A stretch of DNA of 64,000 bases from Brevibacterium sp. S22 (GTDB lineage Bacteria > Actinomycetota > Actinomycetes > Actinomycetales > Brevibacteriaceae), in assembly GCF_004745485.1 (NCBI RefSeq), contig NZ_RHFG01000010.1, positions 1 through 64,000 on the forward strand, given 5' to 3'. Under the pieces are notes generated by a model, which ran no database searches, was not told the DNA's origin, and worked only from the letters and a program-made list of their open reading frames with translations. The translations under genes and the position numbers were made by a program. Below are positions 1 to 9,605 of the stretch, piece by piece; the first letter of the stretch is position 1, and every line of letters starts with the position of its first letter.

Positions 1-1
1 C

Positions 2-55
2 CAAGCCCTGCCGGATCCCGCGGGCATCAAGGTCCATCACACCCGGGCCGGTTAA
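2..55 (+). CDS. 3' end of an unidentified gene (partial)
   Basis: Seventeen codons run in frame from the window edge to a TAA at 53-55. The encoded tail ends in KVHHTRAG. Codon third positions are mostly G or C, as in real genes here, and a weak hairpin follows at about 68-102. The stretch is too short to assign a family, and it could be a chance open frame. Confidence 0.25.
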   Translation, partial: QALPDPAGIKVHHTRAG

Positions 56-67
56 GACCCGGCTGGC

Positions 68-102
68 GGGGAAAATGTCTGTGAGGCACGGCCTCATTTC
101 CC
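68..102 (+). terminator. possible weak terminator hairpin
   Basis: A perfect TGAGG/CCTCA stem (82-86 and 92-96, 5-nt loop) is flanked by GGGAAA upstream and TTTCCC downstream, which extend the stem with a bulge. It follows the stop codon of the partial upstream frame. Confidence 0.3.
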
Positions 103-220
103 GGGGATCTTGACATGAGGCACTCCGATCCACAACCAACTTTCCCCACGTGACACCCACCACATACCTAGTCGCCCCGTTATCGGCCCCCCGGACTGTG
201 CCCGGTGTTAGCGTCTGTCT

Positions 221-1312
221 ATGAGTACGAAGTCCGATGATCAGTCATCCGCGCCTGTCGATCCGTCCGAGTCCGAGACCACAGCGGCCAACTCGACAGC
301 CACGACCGGCGAGACTGCAGTCGCTGCAGATTCCAGGAGTCCGATTGCGGTCATCGCCGGGGCTTCGGGGTTCATCGGCGGCGAGGTTCTCACTGCATTG
401 CGGTCCCGGGGATACGAGACTCGAATGATCGGCCGCTCCCCTGCCCGGTCCACCGTCACATGGGAAGACCCCGACGGTATCGCCGAACTCATCGACGGCG
501 CCGACCTGCTCATCAACCTTGCGGGCCGCAGCGTCGGGTGCCGGTACACGGATGCGAACCGGCAAGTCATCTGGGACTCCCGCGTCGACTCGACTCGCGC
601 TCTCCATGCTGCGGTGGCAGCCGCCTCGGCGCCGCCGCGTCTGTGGATCAATTCGAGCACGGCGACCATCTACCGCCACGCTATGGACCGCCCCCAGACC
701 GAGGACGACGGTGACATCGGCGAGGGGTTCTCGGTCGACATCGCCAAAGCCTGGGAGAAGGAGTTCTTCGCCGGGTCCCTGCCCGCGACCAGAAGAGTCG
801 CTCTGCGGATGGCGATCGTGCTCGGTGACGGAGCAGCGTTGAACATGTTGGCGACCGCGGCCAGGTCTGGAGCCGGCGGAGCCCAACATGAGGGGTGGTG
901 GTTTCCGCACAGGCGCTATCGCGGGATCGGCCCGCAAGCGTCAGGGCCGACGGTCTGGCGTGGGCACCCGCCGACTCATGGGCGGCAGCGATTCAGCTGG
1001 GTTCATATCGAGGACGTGCTCCGCGCAATCCGTTTCATCGACGAGCATGAGGAGCTCAGCGGCCCGATCAACGTCTCGAACCCCCAGGTCTCTGACAACC
1101 GCTCGCTGATGAAAGCGCTGCGCAAAGCAGTGCGTATGCCGGTGGGGATTCCTGCCCCGCGGTGGCTGCTTGAGACCGGAATGATCGTCCTGCGCCAAGA
1201 GTCGGAACTCGTGCTCAAGAGCCGGTGGGTGCTGCCCGCACGACTCGAAGCCGCCGGATTCGATTTCAGATGGACCGATATCGAGGCCGCCGCCAAGCAC
1301 CTGCTGCGCTGA
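221..1312 (+). CDS. TIGR01777 family NAD(P)-dependent epimerase-like protein
   Basis: This 363-residue protein has an N-terminal low-complexity acidic tail of about 40 residues and then a Rossmann dinucleotide-binding start with GASGFIGG. Next come the family hallmarks LINLAGRSV and SRVDSTR. The C-terminal part (about 290-363) matches the DUF1731-type end of TIGR01777 proteins. These are extended short-chain dehydrogenase relatives of unknown substrate, probably cytosolic. The sequence around residues 215-250 (HRRYRGIGPQASGPTVWRGH) is longer and odder than in typical members. A second TIGR01777 protein lies at 8003-9403 with a different architecture. The gene is monocistronic and converges on trhO, with a long hairpin between them. 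Confidence 0.85.
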   Translation: MSTKSDDQSSAPVDPSESETTAANSTATTGETAVAADSRSPIAVIAGASGFIGGEVLTALRSRGYETRMIGRSPARSTVTWEDPDGIAELIDGADLLINLAGRSVGCRYTDANRQVIWDSRVDSTRALHAAVAAASAPPRLWINSSTATIYRHAMDRPQTEDDGDIGEGFSVDIAKAWEKEFFAGSLPATRRVALRMAIVLGDGAALNMLATAARSGAGGAQHEGWWFPHRRYRGIGPQASGPTVWRGHPPTHGRQRFSWVHIEDVLRAIRFIDEHEELSGPINVSNPQVSDNRSLMKALRKAVRMPVGIPAPRWLLETGMIVLRQESELVLKSRWVLPARLEAAGFDFRWTDIEAAAKHLLR

Positions 1313-1341
1313 GCTCGACGGCGGCCCACCATCCCCGGCTT

Positions 1342-1391
1342 GGTGAACCTGCAGCAGCTCGGCGCAGGGACCATGCTGCTGCAGGTTCACC
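1342..1391. terminator. 16-bp hairpin between convergent genes
   Basis: A perfect inverted repeat (GGTGAACCTGCAGCAG at 1342-1357, complement at 1376-1391) with an 18-nt loop sits between the stops of the epimerase and trhO genes. There is no U-tract, so it may act in both directions. Confidence 0.65.
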
Positions 1392-1437
1392 GAACTGAAG
1401 CGATGCTGCGTGCCGACCAGCTGCTCGGGTCACGTCG

Positions 1438-2349
1438 TCAGCCGGCGGCCGCCTCGGCGGGGATCCCCTGCTCGACGCAGTCGACACAGTAGGGCTGCAG
1501 GCCCTTGTCCGTGCATTCGGCGCACCGCAGGTACTGCTTGCGGCACTCGAGGTTCGCACAGTTGACGAACTCCGGAGTCTTCGTATCGCAGGACACACAG
1601 TGGCCGATCGATTCGACGTTGTCGCCGAACTCGACGTGCATGCGCTTGTCGAAGACGTAGAGGGAGCCGTCCCAGTAGCCGGAGCTGCCGAAGGTCTCGC
1701 CGTAGCGGACGATACCGCCGTCGAGCTGATAGACCTCTTCGAATCCGCGGTTCTTCATCAGCACGGACAGCACCTCGCAGCGGATCCCGCCGGTGCAGTA
1801 GGTGACGACGGGTTTGTCCTTGAGGTCGTCGTATTTGCCGGATTCGATCTCGGCGATGAAGTCACGCGTCGTGTCCGTGTCGGGGACGATCGCGTCCCGG
1901 AACTTCCCAATCTGCGCCTCCATCGCATTGCGACCGTCGAAGAAGACGACGTCCTCGCCGCGTTCATCGAGGAGTTTGTGCAGGGCTCCCGGTTTGAGAT
2001 GCTGACCGCCGCCTTCGACTCCGTCTTCTGTCACCGTGATCTCGTCCGGAGTGCCGAAGGTGACCAACTCGCTGCGCACCTTCACGCTCAGGCGCGGGAA
2101 GTCATCGCCCTGGCCGTTCGACCACTTGATGTCCGCACCTTTGAACGGCGCATAGGATTTCGTCGCCCGCACATACTGCTTCACATCGAAGATGTCCCCG
2201 CCGACAGTGGCATTGATGCCGTCCTTGGAGATGATGATCCGCCCCTTGAGCCCGAGGCTCTCTGCCAGGGTGTGCTGCCACAACTTGACCGCTTCGGGGT
2301 CGGGCAGCGGGGTGAAGACATAGAACAAGACGATCTTGGGAGTTGCCAT
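1438..2349 (-). CDS. trhO: tRNA uridine(34) hydroxylase, rhodanese family
   Basis: This 303-residue protein begins [11 protein letters not shown], the typical start of the UPF0176/YceA/TrhO family. These enzymes hydroxylate U34 of certain tRNAs in the cytosol. An N-terminal acylphosphatase-like domain (about 1-95) is followed by a rhodanese domain with YCTGGIRC, giving active-site Cys185 and a second Cys191. The C-terminal region (about 240-295) has several CxxC pairs (HCVSC, RCAEC, YCVDC) that look like a zinc site, as in many actinobacterial members. A longer open frame continues upstream to 2634 but is unlike the family. The ATG at 2358 is an alternative start, two codons of linker upstream. 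The gene is divergent from purL. Confidence 0.9.
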   Translation of the reverse strand: MATPKIVLFYVFTPLPDPEAVKLWQHTLAESLGLKGRIIISKDGINATVGGDIFDVKQYVRATKSYAPFKGADIKWSNGQGDDFPRLSVKVRSELVTFGTPDEITVTEDGVEGGGQHLKPGALHKLLDERGEDVVFFDGRNAMEAQIGKFRDAIVPDTDTTRDFIAEIESGKYDDLKDKPVVTYCTGGIRCEVLSVLMKNRGFEEVYQLDGGIVRYGETFGSSGYWDGSLYVFDKRMHVEFGDNVESIGHCVSCDTKTPEFVNCANLECRKQYLRCAECTDKGLQPYCVDCVEQGIPAEAAAG

Positions 2350-2514
2350 AGCCCCCATTCTAATTGTGGACGCCGGGTGCTCCCTCGCCGAGGCGGCCGA
2401 CCGTGGACGTCTCCGTTCCCTGACCGTGGCCGTCTCCCCTCCCTGCCCGGGGCCGGGCCGAGTTGTCCGTCGGCGGGCCGTGGACGCGCTTCGCCCGTGT
2501 GATGGCGACACGGC

Positions 2515-2520
2515 TAAGAT
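2515..2520 (+). promoter_or_regulatory. possible -10 box of purL
   Basis: TAAGAT fits the actinobacterial TAnnaT consensus, and the implied leader is about 37 nt. No convincing -35 is seen. The purL start at 2564 has AGAGGA a few bases upstream. Confidence 0.35.
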
Positions 2521-2563
2521 TGGGCGAGAGTGCCGTGTCGTATGAAAGGGCCCCTTAGAGGAC

Positions 2564-4948
2564 ATGTCGTCAAACCTCAGTTCTGCGGATTCCACGCAGG
2601 TCGAATCCGCGCAGGACAATGCGAAGCAGGTCAAGGAGACGGTCGAGTTCGCTGCGGCGAATCCCGATGTCGATCAGCCTTACGCCGATCTCGGCCTCAA
2701 GGCCGACGAATACGAGCAGATCAAGGAGATCCTCGGACGTCGCCCCACCTCGGCGGAATTGGCGATGTACTCGGTCATGTGGTCCGAGCACTGCTCGTAC
2801 AAGTCCTCGAAGGTCCACCTCTCGAAATTCGGTGACAAAGTCACCGAGGACATGAAGAAGCACCTGTTGGTCGGCATCGGCGAGAATGCCGGCGTCGTCG
2901 ACATCGGCGACGGCTGGGCAGTGACGTTCAAGGTCGAGAGCCACAACAGCCCCAGCTTCGTCGAACCCCATCAGGGTGCGGCCACGGGTGTCGGCGGAAT
3001 CGTGCGCGACATCATCTCGATGGGCGCCCGCCCGGTGGCAGTGATGGATCAGCTGCGCTTCGGACGCATCGACCACCCCGACACCGCCCGCGTCCTCCAC
3101 GGCGTCGTTGCAGGCATCAGCAACTACGGCAACTCCCTGGGCCTTCCCAACATCGGCGGCGAAACCGTCTTCGACCCCAGTTACCAGGGAAACCCCCTGG
3201 TCAACGCCCTGGCCGTCGGTGTCATGCGGCATGAGGACATCCGTCTGGCCAATGCTTCGGGCCAGGGCAACAAGGTCGTCCTCTTCGGTGCTCGCACCGG
3301 TGGCGACGGCATCGGCGGAGCCTCGATCCTCGCGTCGGAATCCTTCGACGATACGAAGCCTTCGAAGCGCCCAGCAGTGCAGGTCGGCGACCCCTTCGCC
3401 GAGAAGGTGCTCATCGAATGCTGCCTCGAACTCTTCCACGCCGGTGTCGTCGAAGGCATCCAGGACCTCGGTGCCGCCGGAATCTCCTGCGCCACCTCGG
3501 AGCTGGCCTCGAACGGCGACGGCGGAATGCACATCGCGCTGGACGACGTGCTGCTGCGCGACGAGACTCTGACCCCTGAGGAGATCCTCATGTCGGAGTC
3601 GCAGGAGCGCATGATGGCCGTCGTCCGTCCCGACCGGCTCGAGGAGTTCCTCGCGATCGTCGGCAAGTGGGAGGTCGAAACCTCCGTGCTGGGCGAGGTC
3701 ACCGACACCGGTCGGCTCATCATCGAATGGCGCGGCGACGTCATCGTCGACGTGCCTCCGCGTTCCGTCGCTCACGATGGTCCTGTCTACAACCGCCCCA
3801 TGAACGAGCCCTCATGGACCGCCGAGGTGGCCGCCGACACCGTTGCAGCCGCGGGCCTGGCAAAGCCCGAGTCCGATGAGGAGCTGCGCTCGACGATGCT
3901 GCAGCTCGCCGGATCCCCGAACCTGGCCTCGAAATCGTGGATCACCTCCCAGTACGACAAATACGTTCAGGGCAACACCGCGCAGGCGTTCCCCGACGAT
4001 GCCGGAGTCGTCCGCGTCGACGAGGAGACCGGGCTGGGCGTGGCCATCGCCACCGACGCCAACGGTCGCTACACATTCCTCGATCCGGCCCGCGGAGCCC
4101 AGCTGGCGCTGGCCGAGGCGTACCGCAACGTCTCCACCTCCGGTGCCATCCCGCGCGCGGTCACCGACTGCCTGAACTTCGGCTCGCCCGAGGATCCGGC
4201 GATCATGTGGCAGTTCGCGCAGGCAGTCGAAGGCCTCGCCGAAGCCTGCAAGGATCTGAGCATCCCCGTCACCGGCGGCAACGTGTCCCTGTACAACCAG
4301 ACCGGCGGAGTCGCCATCCACCCGACCCCGGTCGTCGGTGTGCTCGGCGTCTTCGACGACGTCACCCGCGCCACCCCGAGCGGCTGGCAGGAGCCGGGTC
4401 AGACCATCTATCTGCTCGGCACCACCGAGGCAGAGCTCGACGGTTCCGCGTGGGCCGACGTCACGGCCGACCACCTCGGCGGGGTTCCTCCGCAGTACAA
4501 GCCAGCGGAGGAGAAGGAGCTCAGCGAGATCCTCATCAACTGCTCACGTGACGGAATGATCGATGCCGCCCACGACCTGTCCGAGGGCGGTCTGTCGCAG
4601 GCACTCGTCGAGTCCTGCCTGCGCTTCGGCACGGGCGCGCGGATCTGGCTCGACGAAGTGTGCGAGCGTGACGGCGTCGACGTGTTCACCGCACTGTTCT
4701 CTGAGTCGACGGCTCGGGCGATCGTGGCCGTGCCGCGTTCGGAGGAGGTCCGGTTCAAGGACATGTGCACGGCCCGCCGATTCCCGTTCGTGCGCATCGG
4801 TATGACCGACGCCGGTGATCCGGAGCCGAGCCTCGACATCGTCGATCACTTCTCGATCGGCCTCGACGAGCTGCGTGCGACCCACGAGGGCACCCTGCCG
4901 AACCAGTTCGGCGGAAGCGTTGCAGCGGTGACCGAAACCGCGGTCTGA
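2564..4948 (+). CDS. purL: phosphoribosylformylglycinamidine synthase subunit II
   Basis: This 794-residue enzyme performs the ATP-dependent amination of formylglycinamide ribotide to the amidine in de novo purine synthesis, acting with PurQ and PurS. Family motifs are clear: [11 protein letters not shown] near residue 65, [21 protein letters not shown] near 125, [15 protein letters not shown] near 305 and [10 protein letters not shown] near 570. Its length fits the small PurL of Gram-positive bacteria rather than the 1300-residue fused form. PurQ and PurS are not in this window. The start is set by AGAGGA at 2556-2561. The gene ends in a GC-rich hairpin. Confidence 0.97.
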   Translation: MSSNLSSADSTQVESAQDNAKQVKETVEFAAANPDVDQPYADLGLKADEYEQIKEILGRRPTSAELAMYSVMWSEHCSYKSSKVHLSKFGDKVTEDMKKHLLVGIGENAGVVDIGDGWAVTFKVESHNSPSFVEPHQGAATGVGGIVRDIISMGARPVAVMDQLRFGRIDHPDTARVLHGVVAGISNYGNSLGLPNIGGETVFDPSYQGNPLVNALAVGVMRHEDIRLANASGQGNKVVLFGARTGGDGIGGASILASESFDDTKPSKRPAVQVGDPFAEKVLIECCLELFHAGVVEGIQDLGAAGISCATSELASNGDGGMHIALDDVLLRDETLTPEEILMSESQERMMAVVRPDRLEEFLAIVGKWEVETSVLGEVTDTGRLIIEWRGDVIVDVPPRSVAHDGPVYNRPMNEPSWTAEVAADTVAAAGLAKPESDEELRSTMLQLAGSPNLASKSWITSQYDKYVQGNTAQAFPDDAGVVRVDEETGLGVAIATDANGRYTFLDPARGAQLALAEAYRNVSTSGAIPRAVTDCLNFGSPEDPAIMWQFAQAVEGLAEACKDLSIPVTGGNVSLYNQTGGVAIHPTPVVGVLGVFDDVTRATPSGWQEPGQTIYLLGTTEAELDGSAWADVTADHLGGVPPQYKPAEEKELSEILINCSRDGMIDAAHDLSEGGLSQALVESCLRFGTGARIWLDEVCERDGVDVFTALFSESTARAIVAVPRSEEVRFKDMCTARRFPFVRIGMTDAGDPEPSLDIVDHFSIGLDELRATHEGTLPNQFGGSVAAVTETAV

Positions 4949-4976
4949 GCGATAACCGCCGAACACTGACGCTGAG

Positions 4977-5036
4977 ACGGCCTCTCGGCCCCGACATGAC
5001 CAGCTGCCATTGGTCTCCTCGAGGCTGAGGGGCCGT
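4977..5036 (+). terminator. purL terminator hairpin
   Basis: ACGGCCTCTCGGCC (4977-4990) pairs with GGCTGAGGGGCCGT (5023-5036) through 14 positions with two G-T wobbles. The loop is 32 nt and a short TTT follows. It lies just downstream of the purL stop and just before the convergent gene end at 5080. Confidence 0.55.
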
Positions 5037-5079
5037 TTCGCGTCTCGCCTTTTGCCCCGACAGTCAGGAAGTGCGGCAG

Positions 5080-5619
5080 CTAGGAAGGTGAGTCTGCGGG
5101 TGTCTCATTCCGGCCCTTGCTGCGGCGCCATCGATCACGCAGCGGTCCGACTATGCCCCAGACGAGCGCGGTGAAGAGGGCGACGATCGTCCAATAGATC
5201 AGCCAGAACGAGTCCGACCAGCCTGCGATCGCAATTCCGACTGCCAGCAGGGCGATGGTGATCGCCGAGGCGGTCAGGCACCGCAGCCAATAGGCGAGGC
5301 TGGTGCGGGTCGGCACCGGCGCGACGCGGGCATCGGTGGAGTGCTTCTTCGCGAAACGTCGGTCGACGCGGGTGATGACCTCGGGCCCGAAGACGATGGA
5401 GAAAGCGACGTAGAACGCGGCCATTCCATGGCTGAAGTCTGATGATGCGCCCCGGTCCAGATCGATGTACGTCAGGATGATGATGACGATGTCGATGATG
5501 GGAGTCGCAACAAGGAGAACCGTCGAGGCAGTGCGCCATCGCAGCAGGTACCTGAAACAGACTCCGGCGAGCAGGAGTATCCAGAACAGTGCTTCACCGG
5601 CGATGATGAATAGCAGCAT
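5080..5619 (-). CDS. YmcC-like membrane protein
   Basis: The 179-residue protein has about five hydrophobic segments: near residues 1-25, 35-52, 65-82, 110-130 and 135-155. The stretch from AGEALFWILLLAGVCFRYLL through DLDRG and VAFSIVFGPEV resembles the uncharacterised Bacillus YmcC-type membrane proteins. The charged tail after residue 160 probably faces the cytoplasm. It lies 52 nt downstream of the next gene on the same strand, so the two may be co-transcribed. Function is unknown, and the family resemblance is from memory. Confidence 0.7.
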   Translation of the reverse strand: MLLFIIAGEALFWILLLAGVCFRYLLRWRTASTVLLVATPIIDIVIIILTYIDLDRGASSDFSHGMAAFYVAFSIVFGPEVITRVDRRFAKKHSTDARVAPVPTRTSLAYWLRCLTASAITIALLAVGIAIAGWSDSFWLIYWTIVALFTALVWGIVGPLRDRWRRSKGRNETPADSPS

Positions 5620-5671
5620 CGATCTCCTCGCTCAGTTGTGTGAGCTTCTCGTGACTCCTTCTCGTCCGACT

Positions 5672-6565
5672 CTACTGATGATGCTGCGACCATTGTTCGG
5701 GCCCCGGCCGCCACTGATTCGGCTGGGACTGGACGGAGCCGCCCGACTGCGGATGCTGCTGCGCGGCGTATCCTTGGAGAGGCGCGTAGCCCTGTTGAGG
5801 TATATAGCCGTGCTGCGGAATCGGAGCCGACCCGCTTGGCATCGGCGTCGTTCCCCCGCGCACTCGACCGAGCAGATGACACAGGCCGAGAACCCCGAAA
5901 GTGGCGACCAGCCACACGGCTTGAACGACTACCGTGACGACGACTCCGCCTGCCAATTGAGAAGCCAGCATCTGATTGAAGATCGAGTTGACGACGTTGA
6001 GCACGACTGCGAGGGCGACGGCGATGACGAGGATCCACCATCGACGGTTGCGGGCGATGTTCCACCCACAGAAGACTGCGGACAGATAGACCCCGCTCAC
6101 GACCCCCTGGATGACCGTCATGGTCAGCATCGAATCAGCCGGTCCGGCTCCGGTCATGCCGACGATCATCGACATCAGCGGGCTGAGGACCAGCAGGGCG
6201 AGGCAGCCGAGCACGAAGACCAACGCCCCGACTGCCCTGCGCACCCACGTCGTATTCTTCACCAGCAGGATGGCGATCGCGCCGAGGATCAGCCGCAGAC
6301 CTCCGGCTACGATCATTCCGACGCTGAAGAGAACGATGGTGTCCTGTCCTCCGGTGAAGCTCAACGGGGCCAGCACCATCGCCGGGAGCGCCCCGACGAT
6401 GAGCGCTGACCACAACAAAGACCGCGCGAGCCATCCGGGACGTTGCGATTCCTGCGCGCCGCGGGGTGCCGGTGCGTGCGATGACGGCGACGGGTACGTC
6501 GGCGATCCCGCCGCAGGCTGACTCTGCCAAGGGCCGTTGCTGTGACTGCTCTGTCCATAGCTCAT
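5672..6565 (-). CDS. membrane protein with Pro/Gln-rich tails, function unknown
   Basis: The 297-residue protein has a disordered N-terminus (1-45, rich in Ser, Pro, Gln) and about six transmembrane segments between residues 48 and 225. A disordered C-terminus contains short imperfect repeats of the type QGYAPLQGYA. This architecture is common among actinobacterial cell-envelope proteins of unknown role. No catalytic motif is visible. It is the first gene of a likely two-gene unit with the YmcC-like gene at 5080-5619. Confidence 0.7.
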   Translation of the reverse strand: MSYGQSSHSNGPWQSQPAAGSPTYPSPSSHAPAPRGAQESQRPGWLARSLLWSALIVGALPAMVLAPLSFTGGQDTIVLFSVGMIVAGGLRLILGAIAILLVKNTTWVRRAVGALVFVLGCLALLVLSPLMSMIVGMTGAGPADSMLTMTVIQGVVSGVYLSAVFCGWNIARNRRWWILVIAVALAVVLNVVNSIFNQMLASQLAGGVVVTVVVQAVWLVATFGVLGLCHLLGRVRGGTTPMPSGSAPIPQHGYIPQQGYAPLQGYAAQQHPQSGGSVQSQPNQWRPGPEQWSQHHQ

Positions 6566-6712
6566 GGTCCTACCCTACGATTCGACCGCCGGCACACGTG
6601 ACCCAAGATGACAGCGAACACACATGCGCAGTCACGAATATGGTTGCCTGAAGGGGACTGTTGCGGCACAACCGCCGCGGCCATACCGCACGATCGACCA
6701 AAGGAGTCAGTC

Positions 6713-7942
6713 ATGGCGACGATTCGCACATCCCACGCGGGATCCTTACCTCGCACACCCGAACTCATCGAGGCCAACAAGGTCAAGCAGGCGCAGAACA
6801 CCGCCCGTCTGGCCGGCGAGTCGGTGTCGCAGGAGCAGGAGCAGGAATTCGACGAGCTCCTTGCCGCCAGCGTCACCGACCTCGTCAAGCGCCAGAAGGA
6901 TCTGGGCATCTCACTGCCCAATGACGGCGAATACGGTCACGCCATGGCCGCAGACTTCGACTACGGCGCATGGTGGCACTATTCATTCGCCCGCACCGGC
7001 GGGCTCGAACTCCACGACATCGACCTCTGGGAGATCCCTGCCAACCGCTCGACGCCGGGCAATATCGTGCTCACGAGCATGCCTGACCGCCGCGACCGCA
7101 ACCTCTTCCCGAATGTCTACACGGACCCCAATGCCGGCACCGACACCGGGACCCAGCCCCAGTTCCCGAAGGCGACGGGACCGATCAGCTACATCGGCCA
7201 GGACCAGGTCAATCGCGATATCGCGAACCTCAAAACCGGTCTGGCCGCCGCCGGATACGACGAACGCGCCGGCTACATCAATGCGCTGTCTCCCGGTTCG
7301 GCCTCCCGCATCGCCAACGAGCACTACTCAAGCGATGAGGAGTTCATCTGGGCGTGGGCCGATGTGCTGCGTGAGGAATACCTCGCCATCACCGAGGCGG
7401 GGCTGACCGTCCAGATCGACGATCCCTCCCTGGCGGAGAACTTCGACCAGATCAACCCGGAACCGTCGTTCGATGACTACCGGGCGTTCATCCAGATCCG
7501 CATCGAGGCGCTCAACCATGCGCTGCGCGGAATCGACCCGGCTCAGGTGCGTGTGCACACCTGCTGGGGTTCCTGGCACGGACCGCACGTCACCGACCTG
7601 CCGTTCAACGAGATCGTCGACCAGGTGCTCTCGATCAACGCCGCCGGCATCACCTTCGAAGCCGCGAACGTCCGGCATGAGCACGAGTGGCGGATCTGGG
7701 AAGAGAAGAAGCTGCCCGAGGGCAAGTACATCATTCCCGGAATCGTCTCTCACTCGACGAACGTCGTCGAACATCCCGAACTCGTCGCCGAACGCATCGG
7801 CCGATTCGCTGGTCTCGTCGGTCCTGAGAACGTCGTGGCGTCCACCGACTGCGGTCTGGGCGGACGCGTCCACCCGGACATCGCCGTCGCGAAGCTGCAG
7901 TCCCTGACCGAAGGTGCCGAGATCGCCTCGAAGCGCTTCTGA
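6713..7942 (+). CDS. cobalamin-independent methionine synthase C-domain-like methyltransferase
   Basis: This 409-residue protein corresponds to the catalytic C-terminal barrel of MetE alone. MetE is a zinc enzyme moving a methyl group to a thiol. The likely zinc ligands can be traced as His282 and Cys284 (VHTCWGSWH), Glu316 (FEAANVRHEHEW) and Cys380 (STDCGLGGRVHP), which matches the His-Cys-Glu-Cys set of MetE. The N-terminal half of full-length MetE is absent. Single-domain relatives include true methionine synthases and other thiol methyl- or alkyltransferases, so methyl donor and acceptor are unresolved. The start is fixed by AAGGAG at 6701-6706. An open frame continues upstream to 6608 without family similarity. 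Confidence 0.85.
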   Translation: MATIRTSHAGSLPRTPELIEANKVKQAQNTARLAGESVSQEQEQEFDELLAASVTDLVKRQKDLGISLPNDGEYGHAMAADFDYGAWWHYSFARTGGLELHDIDLWEIPANRSTPGNIVLTSMPDRRDRNLFPNVYTDPNAGTDTGTQPQFPKATGPISYIGQDQVNRDIANLKTGLAAAGYDERAGYINALSPGSASRIANEHYSSDEEFIWAWADVLREEYLAITEAGLTVQIDDPSLAENFDQINPEPSFDDYRAFIQIRIEALNHALRGIDPAQVRVHTCWGSWHGPHVTDLPFNEIVDQVLSINAAGITFEAANVRHEHEWRIWEEKKLPEGKYIIPGIVSHSTNVVEHPELVAERIGRFAGLVGPENVVASTDCGLGGRVHPDIAVAKLQSLTEGAEIASKRF

Positions 7943-7959
7943 CCCGCCCGAAACACAGT

Positions 7960-7993
7960 CCCCTCCGCTCGGCTCCCATGCCGAACGGAGGGG
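7960..7993. terminator. hairpin terminator between convergent genes
   Basis: CCCCTCCG (7960-7967) pairs with CGGAGGGG (7986-7993), with an inner CGGC/GCCG pairing. It fills most of the 60-bp gap between the methyltransferase stop and the convergent epimerase stop, and so could serve both. Confidence 0.7.
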
Positions 7994-8002
7994 ATCTCTG
8001 TA

Positions 8003-9403
8003 TTACGCCCCTGTGCCGAGCTCCTCATCGAAGCAGTCAGCCAACGTCGGATGCGCGAACTGATATCCGGTCTCTTCGAGCTTCTCGGGCACCACCTTCT
8101 GATCGGCCAGTGCCAGTTCCTTCGCCCCATCGCGGCCGAGCATGAGCTCCGTGATGAATCCGGGTGTCGGGATCCATGCGGGGCGACGCAGGTGGGCGGC
8201 GAGCGCCTCGGCGAATTCCGCCTGTGACACGAGTTCGGGAGCGACGGCATTGACCGGACCGCGCACATAGTCATACAACACCGCATGCACATAGGCTCGG
8301 GCCACGTCGTCGAGGGAGATCCATGCCAGGGCCTGTTCGCCGCTGCCCAAACGACCGCCGGCACCGGCGAGGAACAGCGGCGCCTGCAGTTTGAGCAGAC
8401 CGCCCAATGAGCTGAGCACGACCCCGGTGCGGATCGACACGCGCCGGATCCCGGCATCTTCGACACCCGCCGCGGTCTCTTCCCACTTCTGGCACACCTC
8501 GGCGAGGAATCCGTCGCCGACCGGCCCCGATTCGTCGACCGGCTCATCCGCCTTCGACCCGTAGTAGCCGACGGCCGAGGCACAGACGAAGACCGAAGGC
8601 CGCTTGGACTCGGGCAGACCGCGCATCGTCTCGACGAGCAGCCTCGTCGAGTCGATGCGCGAGGACCAGATCTCGTCCTTCGCATGTTTGGTGAATCGAG
8701 TGGCGATGGAACGCCCACCGAGGTGGACCACCGCATCCGCCCACGCGAGGTCGCGTGGATTGAGAATTCCCAGATCAGGGTTCCAGTGCACCTCATACGG
8801 AAACTTCGGGGTCTCGCGCACGAGGAGGCGGACGAAATGTCCGGCAGTGGAGAACAGTGCGGCCACCTGCCGTCCGATCAGACCGCTGCCTCCGGCGATG
8901 AGGATGTGCTTGCCCTTCTTCCGAGTCAGCAGGGGCGCGTTCGTCGATTCGAGGAAGTCGATGTCCATGAGCATGCGCCGGTGCCGGGCCTCGAACGTGG
9001 CCTCGAGGTAATGGGTGAGACCGCGATCGATGACATCGAAGCCCTGCGGTGCCATCGAGAACTCGACGTGGTCGTCGATCTTCGTTCCGCCCGCCACCGA
9101 GGTGAATTCGTGCGTGTGCTTCCACTGGCTCAGCGGACCCTTCTTCAGCTCGTCGACGAAGGAGAATCGCGACGGACCCTCCGAGTGCACGGAGCTGAAT
9201 GGCCGTCGCACCAGTCCGTAGGTGCCGGGCACGCTCGTCTTCACCTGCGCCACCGAGCCCGGAGCGATCGGAGGATAGCTCTCTTCGACGATCTCCTGTG
9301 CCCAATGCGGTGAGAGACGGGTCAGCGCACCCGGTCGAGCATGCCAGTCGTATGTGGTCTCCGCGCCGAGCGGAACTTCAGATGTCGACTCAAAGATGGT
9401 CAT
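8003..9403 (-). CDS. SRPBCC domain fused to TIGR01777 epimerase-like domain
   Basis: The protein is 466 residues. Residues 1-150 form an SRPBCC (START-like) fold with the VKTSVPGTYGLVRRPF and HTHEFTSVAGGTKIDDHVEF segments. From residue about 165 comes a Rossmann domain with GGSGLIGRQVA, VVHLGGRSIATRF, SRIDSTRLL and VGYYGSKADE, ending in the TIGR01777 tail. The fused form is widespread in actinobacteria, and its ligand is unknown. The start at 9403 is preceded by AGGAGG with 6-nt spacing. The frame upstream to 9505 is not family-like. The gene is monocistronic. Confidence 0.88.
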   Translation of the reverse strand: MTIFESTSEVPLGAETTYDWHARPGALTRLSPHWAQEIVEESYPPIAPGSVAQVKTSVPGTYGLVRRPFSSVHSEGPSRFSFVDELKKGPLSQWKHTHEFTSVAGGTKIDDHVEFSMAPQGFDVIDRGLTHYLEATFEARHRRMLMDIDFLESTNAPLLTRKKGKHILIAGGSGLIGRQVAALFSTAGHFVRLLVRETPKFPYEVHWNPDLGILNPRDLAWADAVVHLGGRSIATRFTKHAKDEIWSSRIDSTRLLVETMRGLPESKRPSVFVCASAVGYYGSKADEPVDESGPVGDGFLAEVCQKWEETAAGVEDAGIRRVSIRTGVVLSSLGGLLKLQAPLFLAGAGGRLGSGEQALAWISLDDVARAYVHAVLYDYVRGPVNAVAPELVSQAEFAEALAAHLRRPAWIPTPGFITELMLGRDGAKELALADQKVVPEKLEETGYQFAHPTLADCFDEELGTGA

Positions 9404-9578
9404 GGCATCCCTCCTACCTCGAATGATGCCACCGGTTTCTGAGAATGTGACCCGCAACTCACCCATGTGCAAGTGAATTGTCTTCGATTGGGCACCGGCA
9501 GCCACAGCTCATGTCCGCGGCGTGGGGCCGACTGCAACCGCAATCACGAGCCCAAGCAATCCACCTCTCGATCATTTG

Positions 9579-9593
9579 TATGCGTTTCGCATA
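9579..9593 (+). promoter_or_regulatory. palindromic operator overlapping a -10 box
   Basis: TATGCG-TTT-CGCATA is a perfect 6-3-6 inverted repeat. Its right end overlaps the -10 hexamer TATACT (9592-9597) of the NTF2-like/MarR operon. The position is typical of autorepression, and the MarR regulator of the same operon is the obvious candidate ligand. Confidence 0.55.
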
Positions 9594-9605
9594 TACTGGA
9601 TCGTA
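9592..9605 (+). promoter_or_regulatory. promoter -10 box, probably leaderless transcript
   Basis: TATACT at 9592-9597 ends 7 nt before the ATG at 9605, so transcription would start on or next to the start codon. No Shine-Dalgarno sequence is present. The -35 region is not consensus. Confidence 0.5.

Noticed and set aside
1600..2502. Long open frame (300 codons) antisense to trhO
   Set aside because: High-GC DNA gives long antisense frames; composition is that of a reverse-strand shadow and trhO has clear family motifs.
2570..3775. 401-codon frame antisense to purL
   Set aside because: Fully inside purL with no family similarity or ribosome-binding site.
6566..6712. Possible riboswitch in the leader of the MetE-like gene
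   Set aside because: The 147-bp leader shows no recognised SAM or cobalamin riboswitch core.
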